64,000 nucleotides of DNA from Manganitrophus sp963718695 (GCA_963718695.1 OY970371.1:558001-622000), one strand, 5' to 3'; shown: positions 26,963 through 35,282, numbered from the stretch's first letter. Numbers and translations are program-made. The notes: a model not told the origin generated them from the sequence alone.

Positions 26963-26983
26963 TACCATTGTAAGGCTTACATG

Positions 26984-27121
26984 CTTTCCACCGATAAGAG
27001 TGGCGCCGATCGAAAGGCGGCGTTGCAAAACCACCGGCCTACGGCCCTCAGGAAGCGGGCTACGGCATCAGGGGCTGCCGAAGTGGAAGGAGGATCTTTT
27101 CTCCTTCCAATCATGAAGGAG
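26984..27121 (+). ncRNA. Riboswitch-like leader, GEMM (c-di-GMP-I)-like, divergent
   Basis: The leader carries a segment with GAAA, then GTTGCAAAACCACC and GGCCTACGG, and a hairpin GGCA...TGCC around CAGGGG. These align in order with the conserved blocks of the GEMM/c-di-GMP-I aptamer. The 5' strand that normally has GCAAA differs (GTGGCGCC), so this would be a divergent member. Outer helix P1 can form between 26984-26991 and 27083-27090. Its 3' strand overlaps the 5' arm of a perfect 8-bp hairpin (27085-27092 with 27101-27108). The 3' arm of that hairpin can instead pair with GAAGGAG at 27115-27121, the ribosome site of a 38-codon frame. These exclusive pairings look like a translational switch. 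Confidence 0.6.
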
Positions 27122-27126
27122 TCAAG

Positions 27127-27243
27127 ATGGTCCTCTCCAGCCTAAGATCTCCCGCTCACATTACCGGATTCCATCGCGTTTCTTTTCTCCTTCAACCTTC
27201 TTCGGTCAGAATGATTCTGAAGGGAGGAAGAAATGAAGGATAA
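27127..27243 (+). CDS. Short leader reading frame, 38 codons
   Basis: ATG at 27127 lies six bases after GAAGGAG, the element that the upstream structure could hide. The frame runs to TAA at 27241-27243 and overlaps the ATG at 27233 by 11 nt. The peptide has no recognised family. Its likely role is to couple translation of the response regulator to the riboswitch, rather than to make a working protein. Confidence 0.4.
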   Translation: MVLSSLRSPAHITGFHRVSFLLQPSSVRMILKGGRNEG

Positions 27244-27787
27244 TGCCGGAGAGCGCCCAGATAGTTCTTTGCCGAATCCTGAAACCGCCTTTAAAAGAGG
27301 AAATATGAAAAGGACAATCTTGGTCGTTGATGATGAAATCGGCCCTCGGGAATCGCTGAAATTAATATTAAAGCCTTTCTATCACGTTGAGCTTGCCGAA
27401 GACGGGATGCGCGCCTTAGAGATTCTTGAAGGCAAGAAGGTTGATCTCGTAACGCTCGATTTAAAAATGCCGAACCTGGCCGGGGAAGAGCTCTTAAAGA
27501 TCATTAAAAGGAAGAATCCTGAAATCGACGTCATTATCATCAGTGGAAATGCAACGCTGGAGAGTGCGGTCGATGGGATTCGCTATCGGGCCACTGACTT
27601 CATTTCCAAGCCGTTTACCATGACCCATCTTCTTAATACCATTCATACCGTGCTGGATAAAAAGGAAAAGAGAGAAGAGCTCAAAGCGTTTTTAAATGAG
27701 ATTGGCCGTACTTTTGGGGTGAATCTCCCTTTGAGCGAGATTATGAGGCAGATTAAGGAGCGCATGGAGAGAAAAACAGCAACATGA
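27233..27787 (+). CDS. Single-domain response regulator
   Basis: A receiver-domain protein. ATG at 27233 (184 aa) follows GGGAGG, and a second start at 27305 (160 aa, MKRTILVVDDE) follows AGAGGA; either may be used. The receiver has the acidic pair DDE, phospho-acceptor Asp in VTLDLKMPN, Thr/Ser in IISGNA and Lys in FISKPF. A C-terminal helical extension of about 35 residues lacks a DNA-binding fold. It sits behind the riboswitch-like leader, suggesting control by a small-molecule signal, perhaps c-di-GMP. Confidence 0.88.
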   Translation: MKDNAGERPDSSLPNPETAFKRGNMKRTILVVDDEIGPRESLKLILKPFYHVELAEDGMRALEILEGKKVDLVTLDLKMPNLAGEELLKIIKRKNPEIDVIIISGNATLESAVDGIRYRATDFISKPFTMTHLLNTIHTVLDKKEKREELKAFLNEIGRTFGVNLPLSEIMRQIKERMERKTAT

Positions 27788-27887
27788 TCCAGTCTGCCGA
27801 AGCCGGTAAAGCGATATTGAATACTGAGAGAGAAAGATTCCCTGCCGACAGCGTGCCTGCGAGCCGCCCCTTATCTTTTCCGCGCCC

Positions 27888-27916
27888 TTGATTCGTCGAT
27901 AGAACTGTGGCACAAT
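27888..27916 (+). promoter_or_regulatory. Promoter of tRNA-Arg
   Basis: TTGATT at 27888-27893 and CACAAT at 27911-27916, with exactly 17 bp between them, ending 57 bp before the tRNA. A related copy of the surrounding sequence occurs near 26879-26916 without a -10 box. Confidence 0.6.
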
Positions 27917-27972
27917 CTGCCCACGGTCGCCGCATTTCAACCTTAAGCGGCGCACCTTCCTTGCTTTCAAAT

Positions 27973-28049
27973 GCCCCCGTAGCTCAGGTGGATAGAGCAG
28001 CGGTTTCCTAAACCGTTTGCCGGGTGTTCAAATCACCCCGGGGGCACCA
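27973..28049 (+). tRNA. tRNA-Arg (anticodon CCT)
   Basis: A 77-nt cloverleaf with acceptor stem GCCCCCG/CGGGGGC and encoded CCA end. The D-arm is AGCTCAGGTGGATAGAGC, and the anticodon stem is GCGGT/ACCGT around loop TTCCTAA. The TPsiC arm has GGTGTTCAAATCACC. The anticodon is CCT, reading AGG. Confidence 0.95.
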
Positions 28050-28583
28050 ACTTAATGCAGCGGCCTCTCTAAAGCAAATCCAGTTCAACGGCTCTAAGTT
28101 CAACGGCTCTATCTGTGGAGATTGGGATGATCTATTCTCGATTTTCCTAATGATAGCAATTCCACCGCTTGCCAATGCACATCCGGTGGCCTTGATCGCT
28201 TTGGCGGTCACCATCACAGAAAGCTCGGAGAATCCCATTGTCAGCGTGGGATTTTTTTCAGGCCAGAGTTTCTCGAGTAAGGAAAGAAATGTTGGAGGCG
28301 CTGAAACAGAAAGAGGAGGAAGAAAAAGAGAAAAAGGAAAGGAGAACCGATAACATCAAAAACTCGGACCATCCCTCCGTTATTCTCCACAGTAGTACAT
28401 CATAGACTGAAGAAATTATTTCCTCCGTCTCCGTTTAGACCATGCGGTTATTACTCACCTATTTTTACTTGATTCGCTATGAGTATTGGGTTAATATCCC
28501 GGCTGCCCATACGGTGGCAGCTCTTGCATTCCGCGATGAAGTCTGGAGTTTGTATGGAGTAAACCTAAAATAAGGAGACTTGG
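28050..28583. other. Intergenic region after the tRNA, no supported gene
   Basis: About 530 bp of lower GC content. It holds a short direct repeat of TTCAACGGCTCTA at about 28084-28111. A 38-codon lysine/glutamate-rich frame near 28290-28410 and a minus-strand frame at 28008-28238 are open but have no family support. No integrase or second attachment-like copy of the tRNA end was seen. Confidence 0.55.
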
Positions 28584-29117
28584 ATGAAGAAGCTCGCACT
28601 GGCTGTGATGTTGGTTGTGTTCGGAATCCCGAATGTGTTTGCGCAAGAAGCGGCTTTAAAGCACAAAACACTTGAAATTGGCGTCATGTCAGATGCTATC
28701 GATGGAGGTCTAGAACCATTTGTGGGCTACTTCGTCACAGACGAATTAGAGGTGGCGCTCCACTTAAATTTTACGCATGTAGAGTTTGATCTTCCTGGTG
28801 CAGACGATGATATTGAACAAGACTCATTTATCGTCTCACTGGATCTGCTCAACAATTTTCAAACCGGAACGCGGTTTGTACCGGTGATTGGGGCCGGTGT
28901 TAATTTTTCTAGAGATGAAATAGAAGATGAATCGGTTGATACCGTTGGATTTGACGTGACGGCCGGTATTCGCTATTTTGTCGCAGAGCGAGCGGCCGTT
29001 AGCTTATTGGGTTCATATGAATATGCCGATATCGACTTTAATAACGACATCGGAACTGTAACCGCAGACGGAACAGCATATAGTATCGGTTTGGCTTATT
29101 CTGCTTTCTTTCAATGA
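28584..29117 (+). CDS. Outer-membrane beta-barrel protein
   Basis: A 177-aa protein with a Sec signal (MKKLALAVMLVVFGIPNVFA). Alternating strands follow, ending in AYSIGLAYSAFFQ with a C-terminal aromatic residue, as in outer-membrane barrels of the OmpW/opacity type. Residues such as VGYFVTDELEVALHLNF mark strands. Start is preceded by AAGGAG. Likely an eight-stranded barrel of unknown role. Confidence 0.85.
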   Translation: MKKLALAVMLVVFGIPNVFAQEAALKHKTLEIGVMSDAIDGGLEPFVGYFVTDELEVALHLNFTHVEFDLPGADDDIEQDSFIVSLDLLNNFQTGTRFVPVIGAGVNFSRDEIEDESVDTVGFDVTAGIRYFVAERAAVSLLGSYEYADIDFNNDIGTVTADGTAYSIGLAYSAFFQ

Positions 29118-29157
29118 AATTTCCAGGTTTAAATTAAAACCGGGAATAATGAATAAA

Positions 29158-29210
29158 CCGCCTGGTTCAGATCGCTCACACGGCGAAGGACCAGGCGGGG
29201 ATGTTTTCTT
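29158..29210 (+). terminator. Stem-loop terminator after the barrel gene
   Basis: A 9-bp stem CCGCCTGGT/ACCAGGCGG with a large loop, followed by GGATGTTTTC. The tail is only moderately U-rich. Confidence 0.65.
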
Positions 29211-29291
29211 GAAGTTTTCATGCATGGAACCTCAGCATCAAATTTAATTGTACTGATTGTATTTGTGATGGTTTCCAGCCCGAGGAGTTCC

Positions 29292-29681
29292 ATGTACCTC
29301 TCCATTCCAGCCTTAAAAGAAGTCGTCATCGATGCCATTTCAAAGAAGACAAACATCCCCCGGGACCGTGTCAAAGAAGTTTTGGAATGTGACGGTCCCT
29401 GGACCGACCATGACCGGTTTCTGATGAATACGTTCATCACCGCCCAACAACACGCGGAAGATTCGGGAGTCGATGTTTCCACCGCGATGGATGAGATCGC
29501 CGACTTCACCGAGCTGGAAGGGGAGGAGTCGATCCGGAGCGCTGAAGCACTGCTCGAGGTTTCGAAAGAGACGGGACAGCCGCTTGAAACGATCAAAGCC
29601 ATCAATGCCGCCTATTTTGATTTCATCGAGAACGTCACCACGATGATGAAGAAGAAGTTCGGTAAAAGTGACACCACCTGA
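29292..29681 (+). CDS. Hypothetical protein, 129 aa
   Basis: A soluble helical acidic protein. The start MYLSIPALKEVVIDAISKKT at 29292 is chosen since CGAGGAG lies just upstream; a longer frame to 29220 would have a hydrophobic leader of uncertain value. No family is recognised. The sequence has many charged helices and ends in MMKKKFGKSDTT. A strong terminator follows at 29711. Confidence 0.7.
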   Translation: MYLSIPALKEVVIDAISKKTNIPRDRVKEVLECDGPWTDHDRFLMNTFITAQQHAEDSGVDVSTAMDEIADFTELEGEESIRSAEALLEVSKETGQPLETIKAINAAYFDFIENVTTMMKKKFGKSDTT

Positions 29682-29710
29682 AGTGACAACAGATAAAGAA
29701 GCGCGAGCAA

Positions 29711-29735
29711 CCGGTCGATCTCGACCGGATTTTTC
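29711..29735 (+). terminator. Intrinsic terminator
   Basis: Perfect stem CCGGTCGA/TCGACCGG with a tight loop, followed by ATTTTTC. It ends the transcript of the 129-aa protein gene. Confidence 0.85.
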
Positions 29736-30174
29736 TTCAAGACAAATCTGCTTTTTCGCACCTTTCTCTCGCGTACGAAAGACGTACGCCCGACTCTAAC
29801 CGGTTCTTTCGTCACGGATTCATTCCTTCCGATCTGTTCATCTCGATCGCTCTTTTCTTCGCAGGCCACGGCGGATGTTGCAGGTTTCGATGGAAATGGA
29901 AATGAGATTCATCCACATTAAACTCTTTAGCTGAATGAAACCAAGATAAATTCCTTCCTCGTTCTCCTGCGCTTCATCCTGCCGCTCGCGATGGACCGGC
30001 CTCAGCAGGTCCAAATCATGTCTGACGATCGGATTTTGGGCCGTTCATTTGACAAAAATGGACTTTATGCTAATTTTGCATAGACCTATATGGGATGAGT
30101 ACGGAGGTGTTTCTCTCACATCGCGCGACCGTCGTGAAAAACGCGATGGTCTTCACCCGAAACAGGAGATGCGA
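29736..30174. other. Intergenic region with a possible promoter
   Basis: No supported gene. TTGACA at 30049-30054 and TAATTT at 30071-30076 form a plausible sigma70 promoter for the gene starting at 30175. The rest shows nothing recognisable. Confidence 0.5.
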
Positions 30175-31098
30175 ATGAAGCTCGCAAAAAATTTGCTCTT
30201 TGGAATGTTCCTGATCACATTCGTTCTGTCCCAATCGACTGCTGAGGCGTTTAACAGCAGCTCCTTCAACGGCACGGCCGACTTTTACGCGGGCGCGGCG
30301 CCTCCGCCGGGACTCCACTTGGTCCACTACAACACCTTTATGGATATCAACAAGATCGAGAACCAAGGGCAGGGGATCGTCGATGGGAAAGGTTCGCTGA
30401 CCGCCTGGACCCTTCGTCCGATCTATATCTCGGAAAAGGGGATGCTCGGCGGCAACTACCTCTTCCACTCCGTGATTCCCGTTTTCACCGTGGAGGCCGA
30501 CGTCACCGTGCAGACACCGCTTGGACGCATCGCCGTCGAAGGACATGACGGTGGAGTCGGGGATATCTACTTCGGGGCGGGATTGGTCTGGCACGGCGCC
30601 ACCTGGCACTATGCGGCCGTCTTGAACGTCATCACTCCCACCGGACACTTCGACGAAAACAAGCCGATCAATGTCGGCAACAACGCATTCATCATCGAGC
30701 CGGTGTACGCCGTCTCGGGGCTCTTCGCCAACGGCTTTGAGCTGAGCGCCAAGTTCATGTACTCCTACCACACCGAGAACAAGGACTATATCGAAGCCGG
30801 CACCGGTCTCGAGGGGTACCAGACGGGGCAGGCCTTCCACTTCGACTATATGGCGAGCCAAGCGCTGTCTCCGAATTTAAGAGTCGGCGTGACCGGCTGG
30901 TTCTGGCAAGGGCTTGAAGACGACAAGATCGGCGGAGAGAAACGGGCGGACACCAAAGACCAGGAGTTTTCCATGGGGCCCGGCATCTTTTATGGCAGCG
31001 GAAAATTCGCCATCCTCGCCAAGTATGTCGTTCCAATTATCGCCGAAAACCGCATCGAATCAAGACAGACCTGGATCGATCTGATCTACTCCTTTTAA
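30175..31098 (+). CDS. Outer-membrane protein of the MetA-pathway (SphA/COG4313) type
   Basis: A 307-aa protein with a signal peptide ending in SQSTAEA. It resembles the family named for phenol degradation meta proteins (SphA-like). Blocks include GLHLVHYNTFMD, GGVGDIYFGAGLVWH, NVITPTGHFDENKPINVGNN and a C-terminal IDLIYSF typical of outer-membrane barrels. The start at 30175 is chosen because AGGAG directly abuts the upstream ATG at 30169. It is thought to take part in uptake of hydrophobic compounds; the substrate is unknown. Confidence 0.88.
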   Translation: MKLAKNLLFGMFLITFVLSQSTAEAFNSSSFNGTADFYAGAAPPPGLHLVHYNTFMDINKIENQGQGIVDGKGSLTAWTLRPIYISEKGMLGGNYLFHSVIPVFTVEADVTVQTPLGRIAVEGHDGGVGDIYFGAGLVWHGATWHYAAVLNVITPTGHFDENKPINVGNNAFIIEPVYAVSGLFANGFELSAKFMYSYHTENKDYIEAGTGLEGYQTGQAFHFDYMASQALSPNLRVGVTGWFWQGLEDDKIGGEKRADTKDQEFSMGPGIFYGSGKFAILAKYVVPIIAENRIESRQTWIDLIYSF

Positions 31099-31245
31099 CG
31101 CCCTCGCGGTGTCGGAATCGATCGGCCGACAAAGAGATTAGGAGAAGGGGGACAGCACTTCCGAATTCCACATGGAAGGGTGTTATATCGATGACCCTGA
31201 GAGGGGGAATCGCTCAAACCTTTATGACGGCCAACGGAGGTTGCA

Positions 31246-32382
31246 ATGATGAAAGCAAAAAGATGGGGACTCATTCTCTTATTGCTTTTGTCAGCCCCCT
31301 TTTCCTGGGCGGAAGACGGGGTCACAGAGAAAGAGATTTTACTCGGGATGTCCAGCGCCCAGTCCGGGCCCCTTTCCGTGTTGGGTGCGAATATGAGGGA
31401 AGGGGCGACGGTTTACTTCGACAAGATCAACGCCGCCGGAGGGGTTCAAGGCCGCAAGATCAAGCTGCTGGTGTACGATGACGGGTACGAGCCGGCCAAA
31501 GCGATTGCGAACACCCGCAAATTCATCGAAGAAGAGAAGGTCTTCTCCTTATTCGGATATCTCGGCTCACCGATCTCCGCAGCCGTTGTGCCGATCTTCG
31601 CTCGCGCCGGCGTCCCCTATTTCGCTCCGCTGACGGGGGCTGAATTCCTTCGTAATCCGGTCCATAAATACATTTTCAACCTCCGCGTCAGTTTAGCCGA
31701 CGAGACCGAAGTGATGGTCGAACGGCTGACCCAGGATCTAAAGATTAAAAAGATCGGCGTCTTTGCGCAGGACGATGCCCTGGGGGAAGCAGGCCGCGCC
31801 GGGGTGATACGGGCCTTGCGTAAACGGCAGATGACCCTGGTCGGAGATGGGAAAGTCGAGCGGAATACCCGCAACATCGATGGGGCATTAGAGACGCTGA
31901 TGAAAGCGAATCCCGATGCGGTCATTATGATCGCTCCCCATGTGCCGTGCGCCGCTTTTCTCAAAGAGGCAAAGGCGCGGGGATTCTCTCCCAAGTTTCT
32001 AGCCTTTGCATTCGGGACAAATGCGCTGATCCATGAGGCGGGGAAAGCGGCCAACGGGGTCATCATGACGCAGACGGTGCCGAATCCGAGTGATAGCGCG
32101 CTTCCGCTTGTAAAGGAATATCTCTCGGATATTAAAGCGGCAGGACGCACCCCCGATCCGATGAGTCTGGAGATGTATCTCGCCGCGAAAGCCATGGTGG
32201 AAGCGCTGAAGAGAACCGTTCCGCTGACCCGAGAGGCGTTTATCTCCACTCTGGAGAATTTTAAGATGGACGCAGGAGGCCTGGAGGTCTCATTCAGCCC
32301 CACCGACCATCAAGGTCTGCGCCAGGTCTTTTTGACAAAGATCGAAAACGACGAGGTGGTGACGATCTCCCACCTCAAATAA
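31246..32382 (+). CDS. ABC transporter substrate-binding protein (branched-chain amino acid type)
   Basis: Periplasmic-binding protein of 378 aa with a Sec signal ending in SAPFSWA. The LivK/Peripla_BP_6 fold is evident from ILLGMSSAQSGPLSVLGANM, YFDKINAAGGVQGRKIKLL, DDGYEPAKAIANTRK and SLFGYLGSPISAAVVPIFA. Permease and ATPase genes are not nearby, so it is an orphan, as is often seen when such proteins serve as sensors. The ligand cannot be read from the sequence. Confidence 0.92.
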   Translation: MMKAKRWGLILLLLLSAPFSWAEDGVTEKEILLGMSSAQSGPLSVLGANMREGATVYFDKINAAGGVQGRKIKLLVYDDGYEPAKAIANTRKFIEEEKVFSLFGYLGSPISAAVVPIFARAGVPYFAPLTGAEFLRNPVHKYIFNLRVSLADETEVMVERLTQDLKIKKIGVFAQDDALGEAGRAGVIRALRKRQMTLVGDGKVERNTRNIDGALETLMKANPDAVIMIAPHVPCAAFLKEAKARGFSPKFLAFAFGTNALIHEAGKAANGVIMTQTVPNPSDSALPLVKEYLSDIKAAGRTPDPMSLEMYLAAKAMVEALKRTVPLTREAFISTLENFKMDAGGLEVSFSPTDHQGLRQVFLTKIENDEVVTISHLK

Positions 32383-32410
32383 GGGCCGGTCCATTTTTAA
32401 CGGGTCAACT

Positions 32411-32884
32411 TCAACGGGTCAACGAGAGAGGCGGGTGTTGCGGCGACTCGGCGCGCTCAGGCGCCCTCTTTTTTAACCGATATCCCAGCTGTTCGTAGAA
32501 CTCTTGCGTATCGATGCGGCCCCACCGTTCGATGAGCTTCCCTTTGGCGACCCGATAAATCCCGATCCACTTCCAGGTGACGTAACGCTCTGTCGGTGCA
32601 ATCCCCTGAAAGACCCCCCGATGGGTCCCCTCTTCCCGGACCTGAACCACCACCAAATCCTCTTCCGTAACCATCTGCTCAACCGACAGTCGTAGATCGG
32701 GGAAGGCGGTCCGATAAAGAAGCGCCTTCTGTTTGACGCCGGCGGGACCCTGCTCTTGCCCGGGACCGGCATCGTGGTTGATATAGTCGGGATCGATCAA
32801 TTCGTCTGCGCTCGCCAGCTTGCCGAGATTGAAAATCTCCTCCAACGCGCGCCGGAGAATCTGTTTAGGGGGGCTGTCATACAT
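32411..32884 (-). CDS. SnoaL-like polyketide cyclase / ester cyclase family protein
   Basis: A 157-aa protein with the SnoaL/NTF2-like fold. The family opening (LASADELIDPDYINHDAG) is followed by FPDLRLSVEQMV and FQGIAPTERYVTWKWIGIYRVAKGKLIERWG. The start at 32884 follows AAGGAG. Members include cyclases and many uncharacterised small proteins. It is convergent with the substrate-binding gene. Confidence 0.87.
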   Translation of the reverse strand: MYDSPPKQILRRALEEIFNLGKLASADELIDPDYINHDAGPGQEQGPAGVKQKALLYRTAFPDLRLSVEQMVTEEDLVVVQVREEGTHRGVFQGIAPTERYVTWKWIGIYRVAKGKLIERWGRIDTQEFYEQLGYRLKKRAPERAESPQHPPLSLTR

Positions 32885-33031
32885 TGCAGGCGCTCCTTGC
32901 GTCAACACCGTTGTATCGCATATCGATCGAACAGCTGCTTTTATAACAGGTGAATGAACCGGAACACAAGAGAAATCCGAAACCCGGGCGCCGGGTGTTC
33001 GATCCCGCCGGCGGCCCGATTGATTTTATTT

Positions 33032-33502
33032 TTATCCGGAGCGATTCCGTTCCTTCTTTTCCCGGACAATGAGGACCGGGCAAGGGGCTTCTCTCGCCAC
33101 CCGCTCGGTGACGCTTCCCAACAGTCGATGTGTCAGTCCTTTCTTGCCATGGGTTCCCATGCTGATTAAGTCGGCCTCGATCTCTTGGGCGGTTCGGACA
33201 ATCTCGGTGTGAGGGAGTCCCTCTTTAAAGAGCGGTGTGACTTCCACCGCTTCCGTCCGGACTGTTTGGGCGACGGCCTGAAGTTTTTCTTCCTGCTCTT
33301 TTTTAAGGTTCTGAAGCCACAGATAGGCGCCCGCATGAGGTCCGCTGGAGGGGGGCGGGGCGTAGGGGAAGAGGGACTCGAATACATGAAGGAGGGTGAT
33401 TTTTGCTTTTAAGTGTCGGGCGAGATAAACAGCCTGCCCGAGCGCTTCCGTTGCATAAGACGAGAAATCGGTCGGCACCAGGATCCGTTCTATTTTCGGC
33501 AT
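33032..33502 (-). CDS. Universal stress protein (UspA family)
   Basis: A 156-aa UspA-fold protein. The first strand is IERILVPTDFSSYATEAL, and the nucleotide-binding motif GTHGKKGLTHRLLGSVTERV lies near the C-terminus. The usual G-x2-G-x9-GS pattern is present, so ATP binding is likely. The start at 33502 has AGGAGGG upstream. Co-oriented with the SnoaL-like gene 147 bp downstream. Confidence 0.94.
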   Translation of the reverse strand: MPKIERILVPTDFSSYATEALGQAVYLARHLKAKITLLHVFESLFPYAPPPSSGPHAGAYLWLQNLKKEQEEKLQAVAQTVRTEAVEVTPLFKEGLPHTEIVRTAQEIEADLISMGTHGKKGLTHRLLGSVTERVAREAPCPVLIVREKKERNRSG

Positions 33503-33690
33503 GAAGGTCCCTCCTCTTGTCCGGCGGAATGCTGCAAGCGCCATCGGCGATGTATGAGGTCATTCTGAATTAAATGGAGGGGGTGAACAATCCCCCGAAG
33601 GGGGTATTTCGGAGGAAAAGAGGATCAAGACGGATGGGATTGAATGATTTATCAGCGCGCCGGGTTTGAAGTGAAGGGGAGCCGGTGCGC

Positions 33691-33939
33691 TTAGGAAGCT
33701 TCTTCCATTTTTAAAAGTCTTTCCAGTTTTCCCTTGATAAAGTCTTCAGCCGATTTATCTTTGGAGTCGAGATAGTCATCAATGTACATTCGACGTATTT
33801 CTTTATAGCCGTATCCCTTTCGGGTCACTTTATAGGAGGCGCCGCTAAACCAGTCGGACCCGAAGTGAAGTTCGTCTCGGTTGCCGCCGATTTCCTGATA
33901 AAAGTTTAAAATAATCTGTTTTGCTTCTTCTTGATCCAT
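33691..33939 (-). CDS. Hypothetical protein, 82 aa
   Basis: A small charged protein without signal or membrane segments, with SDWFSGASYKVTRKGYGYKE in the middle and an acidic/basic helix at the end. AGGTGAA is a fair ribosome site. The family is not recognised. The short lysine-rich gene at 33975 precedes it in the same direction. Confidence 0.6.
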   Translation of the reverse strand: MDQEEAKQIILNFYQEIGGNRDELHFGSDWFSGASYKVTRKGYGYKEIRRMYIDDYLDSKDKSAEDFIKGKLERLLKMEEAS

Positions 33940-33974
33940 GCGTTCACCTTATTTCGAACTGAAAATGAAACGAT

Positions 33975-34088
33975 TTACCTCAGGGAGCCTCTGGTTTCTT
34001 TCGAGGCCCTTTTCGCGGCCTTTTTCTCTTGCATGGTCTTGGCCGGTTTTTTCTTGCTTTGTTTCTTTGTGTCTTTGCCTTTGCTCAT
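33975..34088 (-). CDS. Small lysine-rich protein, 37 aa
   Basis: A short frame with a strong ribosome site AAGGAG seven bases before ATG. It begins MSKGKDTKKQSKKKPAKTMQ, followed by EKKAAKRASKETRGSLR. This resembles a common group of tiny basic proteins that begin MSKG-D-KKE and are lysine-rich throughout. It probably binds nucleic acids or polyphosphate, but nothing is shown. Confidence 0.7.
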   Translation of the reverse strand: MSKGKDTKKQSKKKPAKTMQEKKAAKRASKETRGSLR

Positions 34089-34475
34089 GTTTTCGCTCCT
34101 TTATTTCTATGGGATCTTCGGTTTACATTCGGAATTCTTCACAAATCCTGAGCTCCGTCTGCTCGAGGATATCATCGAGACAGGTGAAGCACGTAAAGGG
34201 GAAATCTTCAGCCGGGAAGGTGCGGGTTTCAGATTCGAGGGAATTGGCTTCAAGGGCGGGTCCACTGCAGACTTTATGAGTGATCAGAATCATATTCATA
34301 TCCTCTTTAAAGCGTTGACGATCTGGAACAATCAAGAGGATGACGGCATCTCGATTTTGCTCATTGGACCTTTGTAGAGTCTACTCGCAATGCGTAAGAA
34401 GAGCAATAGCTGATATCAAACAGGGGGGACATGCTTGACAAAAGATCGCGGGACTTTTATAACAGATGCAACCCT
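34089..34475. other. Intergenic region upstream of the first Crp gene
   Basis: Between the divergent lysine-rich gene and the Crp gene there is no supported coding sequence. The frame at 33931-34377 crosses the lysine-rich gene in antisense and is likely spurious. Near 34400-34417 a degenerate copy of the Crp-type operator (GAGCAAT...TGATATCA) is visible, with two extra bases. Confidence 0.5.
34435..34463 (+). promoter_or_regulatory. Sigma70 promoter match of the first Crp paralog
   Basis: TTGACA at 34435-34440 and TATAAC at 34458-34463 with 17 bp between them. The predicted start lies only about six bases from the ATG at 34476. If it is real, the mRNA is almost leaderless. If the upstream ATG at 34431, which has a GGGGGG site, is used, the match is accidental. 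Confidence 0.55.
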
Positions 34476-35129
34476 ATGGCGCGAAAAAAGACCATACTTT
34501 TCGATCCCAATACCTTCCTCACCATCGTCGGTAGCGGAAAAGCAACGCTACAGTCTCAGAAAAAAGAAATGCTCTTCTCTCAAGGGGATGTCGCCGATGC
34601 CGTGTTCTATATCCAGGCCGGCAAGGTTAAACTCACGGTCGTCTCCTCCAGGGGCAAAGAGGCGGTGATTGCGATTCTCGGGCCGGCCGACTTTTTCGGC
34701 GAAGGATGTCTCGCCGGACAGCCGGTTCGCATGGCGACCGCGGTCTCGATGGAGAATTCCACGATCGTCCGGATCGAAAAAGCCGCCATGATCCGCGTCC
34801 TCCATGAACAGCCCGCCTTCTCGGAGCTCTTCATGGCCTATCTGCTCTCCCGCAACATCCGGATCGAAGCGGATCTGGTCGATCAGCTCTTTAATTCAAG
34901 CGAGAAGCGGCTCGCCCGGGTCCTTCTTCTGCTCGCCCATTTCGGAAAAGAAGGCAAAGCGGAGCTGGTCATTCCGAAGATGAGCCAGGAGACGCTGGCG
35001 GAGATGGTCGGCACCACCCGATCCAGGGTCAGCTTCTTTTTGAACAAGTTCAAGAAGCTCGGCTTCATTGAATACAACGGCGAATTGCGCGTCCACAGCT
35101 CCCTTCTGAATATCGTCCTCCACGATTAG
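34476..35129 (+). CDS. Crp/Fnr family transcriptional regulator (paralog 1)
   Basis: A 217-aa regulator (start MARKKTILFDPNTFLT). The N-terminal cyclic-nucleotide-like beta-roll is visible in LFSQGDVADAVFYIQAGKVK followed by LTVVSSRGKEAVIAILGPADFFGEG. A helix LLSRNIRIEADLVDQLFNSS follows. The C-terminal winged helix has SQETLAEMVGTTRSRVSFFL as its DNA-reading part. No cysteine pattern for an FeS cluster appears at the N-terminus, so it is not a classical FNR. The effector is unknown. Two near-identical paralogs lie at 36861 and 43726. This one lacks a clear class II operator, unlike the others. Confidence 0.95.
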   Translation: MARKKTILFDPNTFLTIVGSGKATLQSQKKEMLFSQGDVADAVFYIQAGKVKLTVVSSRGKEAVIAILGPADFFGEGCLAGQPVRMATAVSMENSTIVRIEKAAMIRVLHEQPAFSELFMAYLLSRNIRIEADLVDQLFNSSEKRLARVLLLLAHFGKEGKAELVIPKMSQETLAEMVGTTRSRVSFFLNKFKKLGFIEYNGELRVHSSLLNIVLHD

Positions 35130-35282
35130 TTTTTCTTCCATTTCTATTTGCCTCTCACGTGCTCTTCCTGATAAATAGGCTTTCATCGCGCTTTCCTGCC
35201 GGGGGTTGTCCTCTTCCGTAAATTGGATCAAAATGGAAATAAGTAATATGATCTATTCCAATCCGCCGATGGAAGAGAAATC

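Noticed and set aside
28008..28410. Small frames after the tRNA (a minus-strand frame with a hydrophobic start, and a 38-codon charged frame near 28290)
   Set aside because: The first runs antisense through the tRNA. The second has a fair ribosome site but no family support.
27973..28583. Integrated element at the tRNA-Arg 3' end
   Set aside because: No integrase gene and no second copy of the tRNA end were seen downstream.
33931..34377. 148-codon plus-strand hydrophobic frame
   Set aside because: It lies antisense to the lysine-rich 37-aa gene. Antisense of lysine codons gives phenylalanine and leucine, which explains the hydrophobic look.
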